Below are positions 10,660-21,737 of a stretch of 64,000 bases of DNA, in pieces. The DNA comes from Gymnopus androsaceus JB14. Taxonomy: Eukaryota > Basidiomycota > Agaricomycetes > Agaricales > Omphalotaceae. The position numbers and the translations under genes were made by a program. The number at the start of each line of letters is the position of its first letter. Position 1 is the first letter of the stretch. Below the pieces are notes generated by a model. That model saw nothing but the letters and a program-made list of their open reading frames with translations, searched no databases and was not told where the DNA came from. The DNA is taken from assembly GCA_009733575.1 (NCBI GenBank), contig ML769635.1, positions 27,894 through 91,893 of the forward strand, read 5' to 3'.

Positions 10660-11075
10660 AAAAGAGTGGCCGATGCTGCTCGATACGCAGTTGTATTCGA
10701 AAAAAATCATCGAATACGCGTTTACATTTTGAGATTAGACATTAATTGGACTAGGTTTAATCCTGGGACAAATAGGAATGAATAATCGAGGTAAATACAT
10801 GCCTCGATTCTGCCTTCCCTATTGTTCGCTGGTCATTCAACCAGCGAACATTGAACGAACCAATTTATAACCAGGAAATTCGTCATGATAGAGATATACA
10901 GAGATCGATGAGGGAAGCAATGCCATGATAGTAGAATAAACCAGGCAAACAGTGATGCGAATGAGTAACAAGTTCAAGCAGCTAATTGCCGGCCCGTCCG
11001 CGCAAAGCGCGATTTCTTTGCGCGATTTGGCCGCTTTGGCGCTCACACGATGACACAGAAGTCTACTACTTTTGA
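10660..11075. repeat. diverged repeat, copy A
   Basis: It is similar to 12867-13245 in the same orientation. Shared landmarks are GCCGATGCTGCT, GACATTAAT, the hairpin AATCGAGGTAAATAC followed by CCTCGATT, CCAGCGAACA, a TTCRTCATGATAGA stretch and a CAAAGCG/GATTTGGC tail. The pair brackets a decayed gene, as LTRs would, but clear TG..CA ends and a target duplication were not found. In copy B the first part reads as protein, so both may instead be duplicated gene ends. Confidence 0.65.
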
Positions 11076-11092
11076 TCACTTTGGGCTGCAGC

Positions 11093-11240
11093 GAGTCGAG
11101 AGCATAGACAGCTTGATTGATACTCTTGCAAGAGTACTGTACTCTCAACCAATCTGAGTGATTCTGACCAGCGGCTTTGTGCAGCAGTGAGCTAAAAGCA
11201 TAGGCAACTTAATTGATACTCTTTCAAGAGTATTCTCTGC
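11093..11240. repeat. short direct repeat, two units
   Basis: The unit AGCATAGACAGCTTGATTGATACTC at about 11101 recurs as AGCATAGGCAACTTAATTGATACTC about 98 bases later. Both are followed by TTGCAAGAGTA or TTTCAAGAGTA. It lies directly after repeat copy A. Confidence 0.6.
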
Positions 11241-11873
11241 CAATCTTACGGTGAGGATCCCTAAATCTACTTTGGGCCACACTCGGTAGAGTTCACAACA
11301 TGTATGGTATGACCTCATAGGCATTTGTTATCCTATCGACTGTCAACTTCTCTAGACACTTTTACATTACACAGCTTGCCTAACATCTGATTGGACTCTT
11401 GCCCAATTTTGTCACGAGCATACTCTAACGGATCACTTACCATAGTCCCGGCGTTTCTTCTAGGTCGAATGCAACACGGTCTAGCATATAATAGCTAGTC
11501 TCCATCCGCCCCCAGTCATCTCCACTCCCATCCCACCAATTCCTGACCCCACGTTGCTAATGGACAGCAGCCTCAATCCATTTGGAGTCCTCTAGCCACA
11601 CCTGTGAAACCTCATTGCGAACCGGGAGATATGTTAGCGGCAGAAATCGAACGTCTGTCGACAAGACAAACAAACATACGTTCTAGAGCCTAAAAAGCGA
11701 AGGATTCATAGACCAACATTTCTAAGAATCCCTGACCGTGAATCGTCTCCATGAAACGGACGAGGGGTTTTGAAAAGTACTGATGATCCCGGAGAATTCG
11801 AAACGTTGACCGGTATTGCATCCCCTAATCGGTCGCGTTTGCTGTCGTCAGCTAATGAAAGATTAGGGAAGAA

Positions 11874-12960
11874 ATGGCTAGGCAAATCAATACAGGCAGC
11901 GATGTAATACACGCACTTCAGCGTTGTCGATACCTCAGCCTTGGAGTAGAAGATGACCCAGACAATCCGGATGACGAATGGGTCCACTTGATTTGCCAAA
12001 TGGACTATATGGATTTTCAGGAAGCTCTAGGGCCGTCGCAACAGTGTTTGCCACTAAAAATATAGGTAATGAATTTGCCAAAGTCTGAAATGACTTGGGC
12101 CGCGGTAGTCCTGAGGAAAGACGACATTGGGCTCAGGCTTTGTTCCACGATATAGAACGGGCACAGGGTAGCGGAAGGACCATACAGATGGGGAGGGAAG
12201 AGCTGAATAGACGAAAGCGAGCATAGGTAGAGGTAGCTAAGAATGTGGATGATGTAGTAATGGGCAAAAAGACAAAAGAAAAGCATAGACAACAGTCCTC
12301 TGCTAGCCTATCTGGAGCGGAGAAATCGTGGAGGTATGCTGTGGAAGGACCATCTGGAGGAATTAGTTCTAGTACTTTGCATCGTGAATGATTTTCCACC
12401 CTAGCTGCTGCTCCACTCAATGATACCGGCTACGCTACAGCCAACGATAAGTTGGGAAGTAACAAATCGGCACATAGTAATGACCCACTGAAATTAGGTG
12501 AAATTCCTTCCCATCCCATAATGTCAACGCTCGGTGCCGAGAGGTTAGAGGCCGTGCCAAAGGAAAAGATTGAGAAGGATATAGTTACGGAGAAGGATGG
12601 ACCAAGTTTTCCGTTGCCGAGTTGAGGAAATCCTTTGAATCTACCTCTAGGTTATACTCAGGTTCCATCGACAACGCCAGCTAATAAAAATCAGGTGCCT
12701 TGGCGAGCACCCTCAATACAGTCTGTTGAGCTTGATCCTCCGAGACAAACGAGGGGGAACTGGCGAAACGAACTGGAGGATATATGTATGCTCAAGTCCA
12801 CGAGAATCAAAAAGCTCTGGAGGACAGACTCCGAATGCTGGAGTAACTGTTCTAGATCTAGTAAAGCGTAGCCGATGCTGCTCAAGACGCAGTTCCCGGC
12901 AAGTTTGCGATGACTTTTCAAGTTGGAAAACGCGATGAATTTATACTCTTACAATTAGAA
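11874..12960 (+). pseudogene. decayed gene for a hydrophilic protein, bracketed by repeats
   Basis: A plus-strand reading keeps protein character over about 1 kb but is broken by stops and frame changes. Pieces include DDPDNPDDEWVHLICQMDY at the start, SPEERRHWAQALFHDIERAQ, VEVAKNVDDVVMGKKTKEK, LGEIPSHPIMSTLGAERL, YAQVHENQKALEDRLRMLE and DAVPGKFAMTFQVGKRDEF. In-frame stops fall near 12211, 12390 and 12623. The composition (charged, Gln/Glu-rich, a coiled-coil-like end) is compatible with a gag-like or structural protein, but no zinc knuckle, protease or polymerase motif is seen. The family is not recognised. Confidence 0.5.
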
Positions 12961-13245
12961 TTGGACATTAATGGGCGGACTAGACTTTAATCCTAAGAGA
13001 TTTTGGGAATAGGTAGGAATAGATAATCGAGGTAAATACACACCTCGATTTTGCCTCTTCCATTCATCGACCAGCGAACAGTGTTGAACGACTCGATTTA
13101 TGGCTAGTTTCCGCTGGAGATTCATCATGATAGAAACATGTAGAGATAAATGAATGAACCAGGCAGAGAGCCACGAATGAGAAACGAGTTGCGTCCGGCA
13201 AAGCGATTTGGCGCCCACAGGCGCTTCAGTTGCCCTTATTACTGC
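12867..13245. repeat. diverged repeat, copy B
   Basis: Second copy of the 10660-11075 repeat, same orientation, with the same hairpin (TAATCGAGGTAAATACAC followed by CCTCGATT). It overlaps the end of the decayed reading frame upstream, so in this copy part of the repeat was coding. Confidence 0.65.
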
Positions 13246-14444
13246 TACCTCCACAGTCTGATTGTTATCGGAAGATACAAGAAGGGCAGTTAGATGTCGC
13301 TTGAAAAATGAATTCGGCTTATCAGAGTGAAGTCAGGCTCAATTTGCTTCAAAGCTTCGACGCTTCTCATGACTTTCAAGTTGTGTGAAACTAGTACATA
13401 TGAGCAAAGTATGAGAGATACATCTAACCAACAAAGATCAAGAGAGATATTGAAGCAAGCAAATAAGCTGAGGCCAGATACTATGAGCCGCAGCGCAGAG
13501 GATGCAATGGTGTGAGTTTCTCCGGAAACGTGTCGAAACTAAGTACTACTACAAAAGAGCTATACACTGACGAGGTCGTATAGTCCGCGGTACTGATCAC
13601 GACTCACTAACACTGTATCAACTTTGATGAGCATGCGCAGAAAAAAGGCGAATGTAACCCCTAAGGAAGGAAGGGCTCGGAAGGAAGGAAGTATATTACA
13701 CGGCTCGGTCCAACTGAGCGCCGGCTGAACCGAGAAGTAACCCGATGCGGCACTAGCATCTTTGTCCTCACAGCATTCATGGAAGGTGGGGACGAGCTCA
13801 CAACTGACCCGCGAAGCCGCTTCCGTAGATCCCCTGCCCCCCATGAACACTAATGTACTGTGTACAGGCATATACTTAGCTGAGGTACAGTAATAACTAG
13901 CACCACAAAGCACTGAAACTATGTATTTATTTAATTGCGACCGCGCCTTAATTGATGTGGAGGAGCAGCGGAACAACAATACTGGTTGGGGAACAAGCAC
14001 GAAGACAGAAAATCTGGATTGCTAGAATTCATATCCCAAGCGTGATCAAGAAGGAGCGTGGAGTGCTGTAACCACTGAAAATCTTCTTCCGGAAAATGAA
14101 ATTTTGGGCCGCCAGACGCAACAGCGTTCGGGAGACAAGCCAACAGCGAAGAGATGGTGACGGTGAGAAATCAACAGCTAACTCGCTGTCTTCATGAATT
14201 GTGTCAGTGCTAGCTTCAATGGAAAGCAAATCGATTGCGTATGTATAAAGTGTGGGTTCTCATAATTCTTCTCTCGGTTTTCGTTCGGCTGGGTACTCTT
14301 CGTAACCAATTAACAGCCTCTCTGAGTATTTTCTATGTGCTCCAGGAGCTCTTGGGATAGTGTCGAACGCACCTTTTCACCGTTTTTGGTTTAGCGCCCG
14401 ATACATGATGGAAGTATAAGGAAGGTCCGGAATAAATGGTCAAA
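13246..14444. other. no supported gene
   Basis: Open frames of 60-146 residues occur on both strands (the longest on the minus strand at 13560-14000) but overlap each other and show no domain or splice support. Confidence 0.45.
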
Positions 14445-14453
14445 GCTGACCAT

Positions 14454-15434
14454 TAGGCCTAAAGCAGTTCCCTCTAGGAGGCTGTCGTTGTCCTCGCTAG
14501 AGGGGCCTGTAAAGCGGAAGCAAATTTTCGCAGATACTTTTTATTACCCGATATATTTTATAGATTAGCCAAATTAAGATCGGACCGGTAGATACGTTCG
14601 GATATAGCGGGCCAGCCGCTGATAATATATTCCGTTTACAACTTCGTTCGACGCGTCAACGCGCGATGGAGTCAATATATCCTTTAACTCTCTCTCAAGA
14701 GCTGGATGCTTTCAGACTCTCACGACATACTTCGATGGAAATCTTCAATATTGCAGAAGTCGAAGGCAATTGGACTACATTCTTTCTCTGAATGAAGCCA
14801 ACCAAATTCTTGCGCTTTGACTTTGCATACTTGTATACTATTCTACTCAGGGTAAGGAAGTGAGGGGTGCAATCACTTCAATTGAATGTAACTCGTTGGT
14901 TATTGCTGCAACAGGGTTTGGAAAGACACACACACATGATGGTGTTGTTGATACTGCTGGAGTAATCGAGCTCAAAAAGGGAGTTCATCATGATATCACC
15001 TTCAAATAGGCTCGATAAAAGCAGGCTCGACTGCGGTCTTCATCCTTCTCTTTGTCGTTCGTGGCTTCCGCGCAGCAAAACCCTGCGCTACCCTGCGCAA
15101 TCGGCAATCCTGCTGATGTTCATGGATCTTCTGGAGTGAAATTAGTAAATGAGAACTCAAATGGCTGATCTCCAGAGTACATTGGGTATTAATTCGTGGC
15201 AGTGAAAATACTTGTCGCGTCGACGCGTCGAGAAAAGTGAACGAAGTTGTAAACGGAATATATTATCAGTGGCTGGCCCGCTATATCCGAACGTATCTAC
15301 CGGTCCGATCTTAAGTTGGCTAATCTATAAAATATATCGGGTAATAAAAAGTATCTGCGAAAATTTGCTTCCGCTTTACAGGCCCCTCTAGCGAGGACAA
15401 CGACAGCCTCCTAGAGGGGACTGCTTTAGGCCTA
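14454..15434. mobile_element. Mutator-like non-autonomous DNA transposon (long-TIR MITE)
   Basis: The 981-bp element is bounded by 196-bp terminal inverted repeats (14454-14649 and 15239-15434) that differ at only a handful of positions. They start TAGGCCTAAAGCAG. The 9 bases GCTGACCAT directly precede (14445-14453) and follow (15435-15443) the element as a target-site duplication. Nine-base duplications and long TIRs are typical of Mutator-like elements. The ~590-bp interior has no transposase, so it depends on a partner elsewhere. A short interior frame reads SLVIAATGFGKT, which looks like a Walker A box and might be a captured host fragment. High TIR identity means a recent insertion. Confidence 0.92.
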
Positions 15435-15672
15435 GCTGACCATAGTAGCAGTGATCCGATCACTGTTTATTTTGGGTTGTGCCGTGTAATCTATTTGGTG
15501 AAGGAGTATTGTGGCAAGAAGTGGAGGAGGCCATTGAGTGAACCTTGATGATATTAGGTGAAAATCTTATGAAAACCTTTGAATGCATCTGAAGACTGAA
15601 AGCACTTCCTTTACGCAGTGAATAATAAAGCTCGGATTGTAACAAACAACATTTCCATCTATCTAGTAATAT

Positions 15673-15935
15673 GATATATATAAACTTCTTCGCCAAACAC
15701 TTTGAGTCATCTCTACACTATAGTATTTGACTGCATGAACCACTAGAATGTCGCTCTTAAACGTGAATCGTCAATTCATTTGATGTTCGACTAGACTGTG
15801 TATTGACATCGCAGCTGCAATAGCCAACCTGTTAAGCTGTCGCACGCGCTGCATTCTATACGGTCCTCCAGACTACTCGTTTGAGCCGCAGGGAGAATTG
15901 CCATAGATAACTTAAGATACACAAGACGTGGAAAA
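15673..15935 (-). pseudogene. duplicated 3' end of the neighbouring F-box gene
   Basis: This segment parallels 17420-17675 in the same orientation, including the coding end (PRLVYLKLSMAILPAAQ here, PRLVYLKLSIAILPAAQ in the gene) and the downstream TTTGATGTTCGACT and ACACTATAGTATTTG stretches. It is cut off from any F-box or LRR part. Upstream minus-strand sequence to about 16222 is open (143 residues) but unlike the gene. A partial tandem duplication is the likely origin. Confidence 0.8.
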
Positions 15936-16603
15936 TTGCATGGGCTGCAAAACGGAAGGCAATAAAGATTTTGCGTGGCAACCTGCATGCACCCGATCTG
16001 AGTCTTGCTCACCTCTTGGGCACGGAAGAGTAGGACCCTGTTAATTGGGTGGGGGGTTTCATACCAGTTCGGACCAAAATGTTGACCCAAAGCCAGATAC
16101 AGATTTGGGCAAAAGAGCCGCCGTAAGCGGAAGCCCTGATCAGGATTTCGAACAAGTTTGGACAAATTAACAAGCATTACCGCTATTAAAAAATTAATAG
16201 GGGTCTTGGAAGAGTACCCCAATCGTGTCCCCGATCCAGATCTTACGGTCCTCTTGCCTTACGTCTGCCTCCTGTTGGTCTGCCTCCTGTTGGCTGCAAG
16301 GCTGCCAGCACAGCAGAAAAACACAAGTTGTATGAAATTTCGAGATGAAACCTGGGCGAACTGTGGATTACTGTGAATTGCTGTACAGTGCTGTACAGAA
16401 GCCCAATATAATCCACAGCAGCCACAGAGCTGTCCAATTTTGTACAGAGGGTACCCTTCCTGTGCGAACACCCAGGTTTTCCTGATGGATGGTGGTAAAA
16501 GATCAAGAGGCCTCCCTACTTAAACTGATTGGCTTCCCTATTGCGAGCTGTCACCTCAGTACATCCCCCTTTGTTCTCTCATCACATCAAGTATTATCCA
16601 CTG
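15936..16603. other. no supported gene
   Basis: The stretch contains short local repeats (GTCTGCCTCCTGTTGG twice near 16263; CTGTACAGTGCTGTACAG near 16380) but no convincing coding sequence. Confidence 0.4.
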
Positions 16604-17016
16604 ATGAACAGTGAGTGCTAAAACAATTTCGACATGATATAGCCAGCCTTGACGGTACTGGACACCCCATTCACAGCGATACTGCTCTACATCGGAGGAG
16701 GCACAGTCGCGGCTGCTGCCCTGACGCCCTTACTAGGGCCTGTGATCCTTGGAGCAGCTGGCTTTCAAGCAGGTGGTATCGCGGCCGGTGGGTAGCTTCA
16801 TACTTGAGAATGGAATTCAGTTGTAACTATTTATGGCTTTGATTAGGGAGCCTCGCTGCTGGTGTCCAGGCTGGGATAGGCAATGTCGTTGCGGGCTCTG
16901 CGTTTGCAGGAGCCCAAGCTGCCGGTGCGACTGGTCTGATTCCTGTTATTGGTCATCTCATCGGTGCTGGCGTTGGGGTCGGTGTAGGTGCCATGATGGG
17001 GGCAGCAAGGAGGTAG
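16604..17016 (+). CDS. IFI6/ISG12-like small glycine/alanine-rich membrane protein
   Basis: Exons 16604-16610, 16647-16787 and 16847-17016 join in phase to 105 residues. The protein is almost wholly small and hydrophobic: YIGGGTVAAAALTPLLGPVI, GAAGFQAGGIAAGSLAAG, then IGNVVAGSAFAGAQAAG, IPVIGHLIGAGVGVGVG and an end MMGAARR. This pattern is that of the interferon-induced 6-16/ISG12 family (Pfam Ifi-6-16), which has many members in mushrooms. In animals the family sits in mitochondrial or ER membranes; the fungal role is unknown. The start is the least certain part: exon 1 has only seven bases and the first intron would be 36 bases, short for this genome. The second splice (GCC G / GG AGC) is clear. 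It lies between the F-box gene and its duplicated end, on the opposite strand. Confidence 0.75.
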
Positions 17017-17462
17017 AAGGTCTGCAGAAATTTTCTTAATAAGTAGTCAAGCAATGCGGTGGAAAACGGACTCTTTCCTATCAATTTCTAACTTTTCCTT
17101 TGTACGTTTGCCAGACATGATTTGGCCCTTTTCTGCCAACAGCACCCATACGGTCCAATCTCTCTAATTTCCATTTACTTATTTAAGTTATGAGTATGAG
17201 AGCTCAAATGGTCACCCGTACTCACCATGCAACGGGAACGGTGGGTAGGTACATTCATGCTTTGAGCGTACTTAAGCCTTGCGGTACATTAGCAACTGAA
17301 CATGGCGATACAAGTAATAACCACTAGCCCACTGCACTACGTCAGAATACTTTCCACTCAAGTACAATGAGGATTCACAGTAGATCAGTTGTTGAGTTGA
17401 ATGTCGGATCGAGGAAGATACTATATAAAATTCTTCGCCCAATACTTTCAGCCATCTATACA
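17017..17462. other. no supported gene
   Basis: This is the 3' flank of two convergent genes. No RNA gene or conserved frame was seen. Confidence 0.45.
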
Positions 17463-19246
17463 CTATAGTATTTGGCTACATGAGCCACTAGACTGCCGCT
17501 CATAAACGTGAACCGTCAATTCGTTTGATGTTCGACTGTGTATAGACATCGCAGCTACAATAGCCAACTTGTTGAGTTGGCGCATGCGCTGCGTCCTATG
17601 CGGGTCCTCCAGGCTACCCGGCTGAGCCGCAGGGAGAATTGCTATAGATAACTTGAGATACACAAGACGCGGAAGGTCCCCCAAAATATTCTTGTAAAGA
17701 ACATTCAATGTCTGATATAGTAGGCAGTATTCAGTACTCAATAGAACGCGAAATATTCTGGAACATACATTCGCTATATCTACTTTCTCGATATTGATGA
17801 TGACCACACATTCGAAATGAATGAGTCCAGGACACACATTAGTGATAGCAAGGATATCCTCCGAACTGTATCCAGGAGCATATATGAATTCAAATGGGTC
17901 CTGGAGGTACAGTTTGCGAATAAAGGGTGCTGTCGCTAATGCATCCCGGACTCGGACAGCCAATTCATGACGTGACGAGTAATTGGAGGGCGTTAATACA
18001 AGTTGTTCCAAAGTAGGACTAGTGCCGCCTTCTTTACACAAGAGAAGAATTGCGTCCTCAACCAAGCCCTCGAAGCGTCGCAGTTGTGGCAGTATTCCTG
18101 GGCAAGTTAAAGGCTCGAGGTTGGGAGGATCGAGACGGAAGCCAGGTTGATCATAATGCAGCGCCTCAATCTGGGGATGGCGCTGGAAGAAGGCTGGGAT
18201 GGATTTGGATACTAATTTATAGGTCCGGAGATCGACTCCTTGGAGATTGTAAGAAAAATCTGTCAAAAGAGGAAACACGAAATCCTCGTCGCTCAGAATG
18301 CATGTGAAGACTTTGTAATGGTCGGAAGCCTTGTGACTCTTTGAATCCGGGAGTCGAAGTGAAAGCTGGTTCAAGTTCCGACTGGAAGAAGGTAAGTGTT
18401 TTATGAATGTAGCGAGGGTATGGAAATCGGCTACGCAAAGTTAGATTATGGTAAAGCCAAAAATTTAACGAACTTACGTAGAGCAACAAAGCCACCAAAA
18501 TCCAGTTCCAGCCTGGTCAGGGAGGACCCACATAAAGAGCACTGTCGTTATCTCAATATGAGAAAGTAATGTCAAGGATGCGTCAACGAGTAAGAACTCA
18601 CGGCTAGGGTTAAACTATTCTTCAATGAAAACCGGAGGGAAAGCTCTTTGATGAACCTCAGTGCAAGAGGAATGGTATCACCAAAGACTTCAGGGAGGCT
18701 GATTGAAAAACAACAGAATGCGAATGACTGTATGCCGTCGCTCGAGGCGTAAAGCGTGACGTTCCTCATAGCAAAAATCATCTGCTCCTTGAGAACGACT
18801 GGATACACGCCAGGCGGCGAGACCGAGAGTTTTTTGACATAAGAAGCGGGATGAGGTCCAGTTAGAGGTAATCGATCTTGTTCGGAAAGCGAAAGAGTGC
18901 GTAAGGCAGTGGCAGGGACATTCTCGTATAAAACCGAGTTGAAGAAATCATGACATCTCTTCGAGATCTGAGTGAGGGCATTCAAAGTGCGGGTGTCCCC
19001 AGGGATTCCTTGTAGAATATGGAGGTATATTTCGTTCGGTAAGAAGTCGAATCCTGAGACGTGATTCATGACTAGTGTTATGATGTCAGTGTTCAATTTT
19101 GTAACCAGGAGCGAAAAGATTTGCACCGGAAGCCTGCCAAAGAGTTTAGAGCAGAGGAAAGAGAGTGCGGCCGCGCAAAGCCAAAACAATGTTTCCCAAG
19201 TGTTTCCAAGATATTTATCTTGCGTTCGTCGCCGAACAGCCTCCAT
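17463..19246 (-). CDS. F-box protein
   Basis: Exons 19246-18602, 18541-18478 and 18430-17463 join in phase to 558 residues. The F-box lies at about residues 68-105: FLPNEIYLHILQGIPGDT followed by the Leu/Cys-type helix SKRCHDFFNSVLYENV. It would bind Skp1 in an SCF ubiquitin ligase. The rest is a leucine-patterned C-terminal region (for example LPQLRRFEGLVEDAILLL, APFIRKLYLQDPF, LPRLVYLKLSIAIL) suited to substrate binding, as in the large basidiomycete F-box/LRR group. The 67 residues before the F-box include a hydrophobic stretch (FWLCAAALSFLCSKLFG), which is unusual; translation may really start at the Met just before HVSGFDFLPNE. Its 3' end is duplicated at 15673-15935. Confidence 0.75.
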
Positions 19247-20905
19247 TGGGCCCAGATGGGGCCATAGGTCGGCTCAACCGTGGACCAGAACGAAGAATTA
19301 TATTTCGTGGCTCTAGCCCAAGAGGAGCGAACAAAATTGGGAACAAAATTGGGGCCAATCGATTGTTAAGCTCGAAATATGTTGGCGTCTACCAACACTG
19401 ATAGGTAACCTTGTGATTAATGTCTAGACTATAGAAAGATTGTCTATGGTGCTCAACTGTGAAAGTTTCCATGGTACCGCTCACATCCGCCGTAACATTC
19501 GCGAATGATAAAACTAGGTTTGAGGAATTCTAACTCTCCATCAGGCGGATTAGTTGAAATCGAGTGAAGCGGTTGCAAAAAGAACAGGGGGTATGTAGCG
19601 AGTCCGAGAACGAACACGCTGGTTGAAGCAGCGTCGCCCGGTACCTATATTACCGTTGAATTGAAAGGACGGAATCACAGCATGGAGTCACGACAACCTT
19701 GATAACAAAAAGTAAAAGACTTTGATTCAATGCACGTTGAAGAAATATCGTTCTGCTGTAAGACCTTGGAAATGACGTCTTCACTGCTGGAGGATTCATT
19801 AGAACATCCGATGGGTGGATAACTATAAGATGAAGCGTACCTTTTATTGTTATACTCTGTTACTCAAGAAAATCCTGAAATCAGAGTGCCTCATAGACAG
19901 ATCTTGTCGTCATGTAACACGTTTAGGCTAGGATTCTATGTGTGAGATGTCTTAGTCCAGAAGCTGTAAAATCGATGTTGAGTTTTCAATTCCTGAAAAT
20001 ATGAATGGTGCTTCGTGTCGAAAATCTCATGCACGAGAAGTTGCAATATTATATCCGCAACAAGTTTACTATTCTTCGTCCAGGTTTGCCCAGGCTCGTT
20101 CTCAACAGACCACTAATTGTCTGTACGAATATAATAGATTTCAGTCTGGACTTTGTAGGTAGCATCGTGATGTCGATTCTCCTAGTCATAACTCCAGTAA
20201 GTAGACATCATCATGGAAGGGAAAGCCGCACCATTGTTGAGTGAAATATAGCCTAGATTGAAAAGCATGCTCCGTTCGTCAATTGGCTTGTTCAAACATC
20301 CTCTGTGAGATAATCACGAATCACGGTCGCACATCATGGTCCTAGATCTCGCCGAGGACAACACGTAAAGCGCATCTCCTCTCCTAGCCTTGTTAATCGC
20401 AATCTCGAACATAACTGAGCAAGTATCGGGGAAATACCACTTGAGCATTCTGGATCTATTAAAGTCGTTTTACGCAGAGAAGTGTTTGTTAGGTAAAGCC
20501 TGCTTTCAACTTGAAGAATGTTTGGCAACGAGACAGATCGAGACTCAGTTCACTTGAAAGCGTAGGGCAATAGATGATGAGAATTCGAAAGAAGCGTACG
20601 TAACCTCCCCGCTCACTGACTTCCGTCATGATCACCGCCCATCCAGTGCACCTCAAGGCCTCAAACATGTCGCCAACATCGCCTGCATACATACTAAGAC
20701 TTATAATGAGCGCCCAACGTCCGCAGAAATGCTCATCGCCGCGTCACACTGCCATGTCCGATGGCAATCAATTGCAGGACCATTCTTGCTATCACTGAAA
20801 AGGTTATAAGGTTCAACCGAGATCAAACCGCTCGTTCCTTTCTTTCCATTGTGCTCGACCTTTTCCTCCCTCGGATTCCATCCCAGTTGTTTAGGCAAAG
20901 GCACA
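19247..20905. other. intergenic, no supported gene
   Basis: There are only short open frames (at most about 82 residues) and no splice-supported reading. It contains the promoter side of both the F-box gene and the GPI-type protein gene. Confidence 0.5.
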
Positions 20906-21737
20906 ATGAAGTCGGGAATTCAAAGTTTCGCGGTTTTGTTTGGATTGTTTTCTGGTTTGGGTTCGTCAGTTTTATTTTTATTTTTCTTTCGTTTTCACCT
21001 CAACGTCTCTATAGACTCCGTTGCTGCCCTTCCACAAGCATCCGTTACATTATTCGAATTCGTTAGCGTTGGCCCAGTTATTGGAACACAGTTCGCTGAA
21101 CCTCTTGGAACTGCGAGCGATGGCTCAGTGACGACATTCCTCCTTGAAAACATAATGACCACGAGTACTTCGATATTGGTTGGTTCATCGACGGAAGCTG
21201 TTACTGCAACGTTGACTGGTATTGGTACGTATATCTCGCAAGAAATAAACAACATCTGGATTAATTTCTTTCACAACAGAAACAGTCATGGTCTCCGCAT
21301 CTGGCTGGGCCCAATCCAACTTCCCGACCTCCACAGCCGCAGACTCAACCCAACTGGGAGGAGGCGTCGATTGTTTCTTCACTGCTTCTGCAAGCGGTGA
21401 ATGCGTCCAAGAAGAAGTTCTAGATGATGGTTCAACTTCGACACGAACTCTCACTGGTGCAGTAACCACGGACGTCTTCGCGATATCTACTGGGACGTTG
21501 CCGTCGACAGCGCCTACGACAGTCAGTCAGTCGACTGTGTCTACCTTGTCGACGTCGGTTCAGCAGAGTACGGTTACTGCGTTATCAACGACGCCGAGTT
21601 CGACTACATCTGCACCTACTTCGGCTACATCAAATGCTGCAACGTCACGCATGATGCACTCGGGTGGAAAATGGAGCATGGTCGCTGTGGCTGCTGTGGG
21701 CGGAATGATGATTGGTGCTTCTACGTTGCTTTTTTAA
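20906..21737 (+). CDS. secreted Ser/Thr-rich GPI-type cell-surface protein
   Basis: Exons 20906-20954, 21015-21224 and 21280-21737 join in phase to 238 residues. A signal peptide (MKSGIQSFAVLFGLFSDSVA) is completed across the first intron. The mature part begins PQASVTLFEFVSVGPVIG, carries two Cys in VDCFFTASASGECVQEE, then a long Ser/Thr stretch and a hydrophobic C-terminus (WSMVAVAAVGGMMIGASTLLF without a charged tail), the layout of a GPI-anchored wall protein. This type is common in basidiomycetes and has no assigned enzyme activity. All three exons share composition and phase, so the model is firm. Confidence 0.8.

Noticed and set aside
10837..11148. Minus-strand 103-residue frame
   Set aside because: It lies inside the repeat copy A, has no start context or domain, and is not kept in copy B.
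16243..16506. Overlapping minus-strand frames with repeated GGRPTGGR-like text
   Set aside because: They come from a local GTCTGCCTCCTGTTGG duplication and appear in two frames at once.
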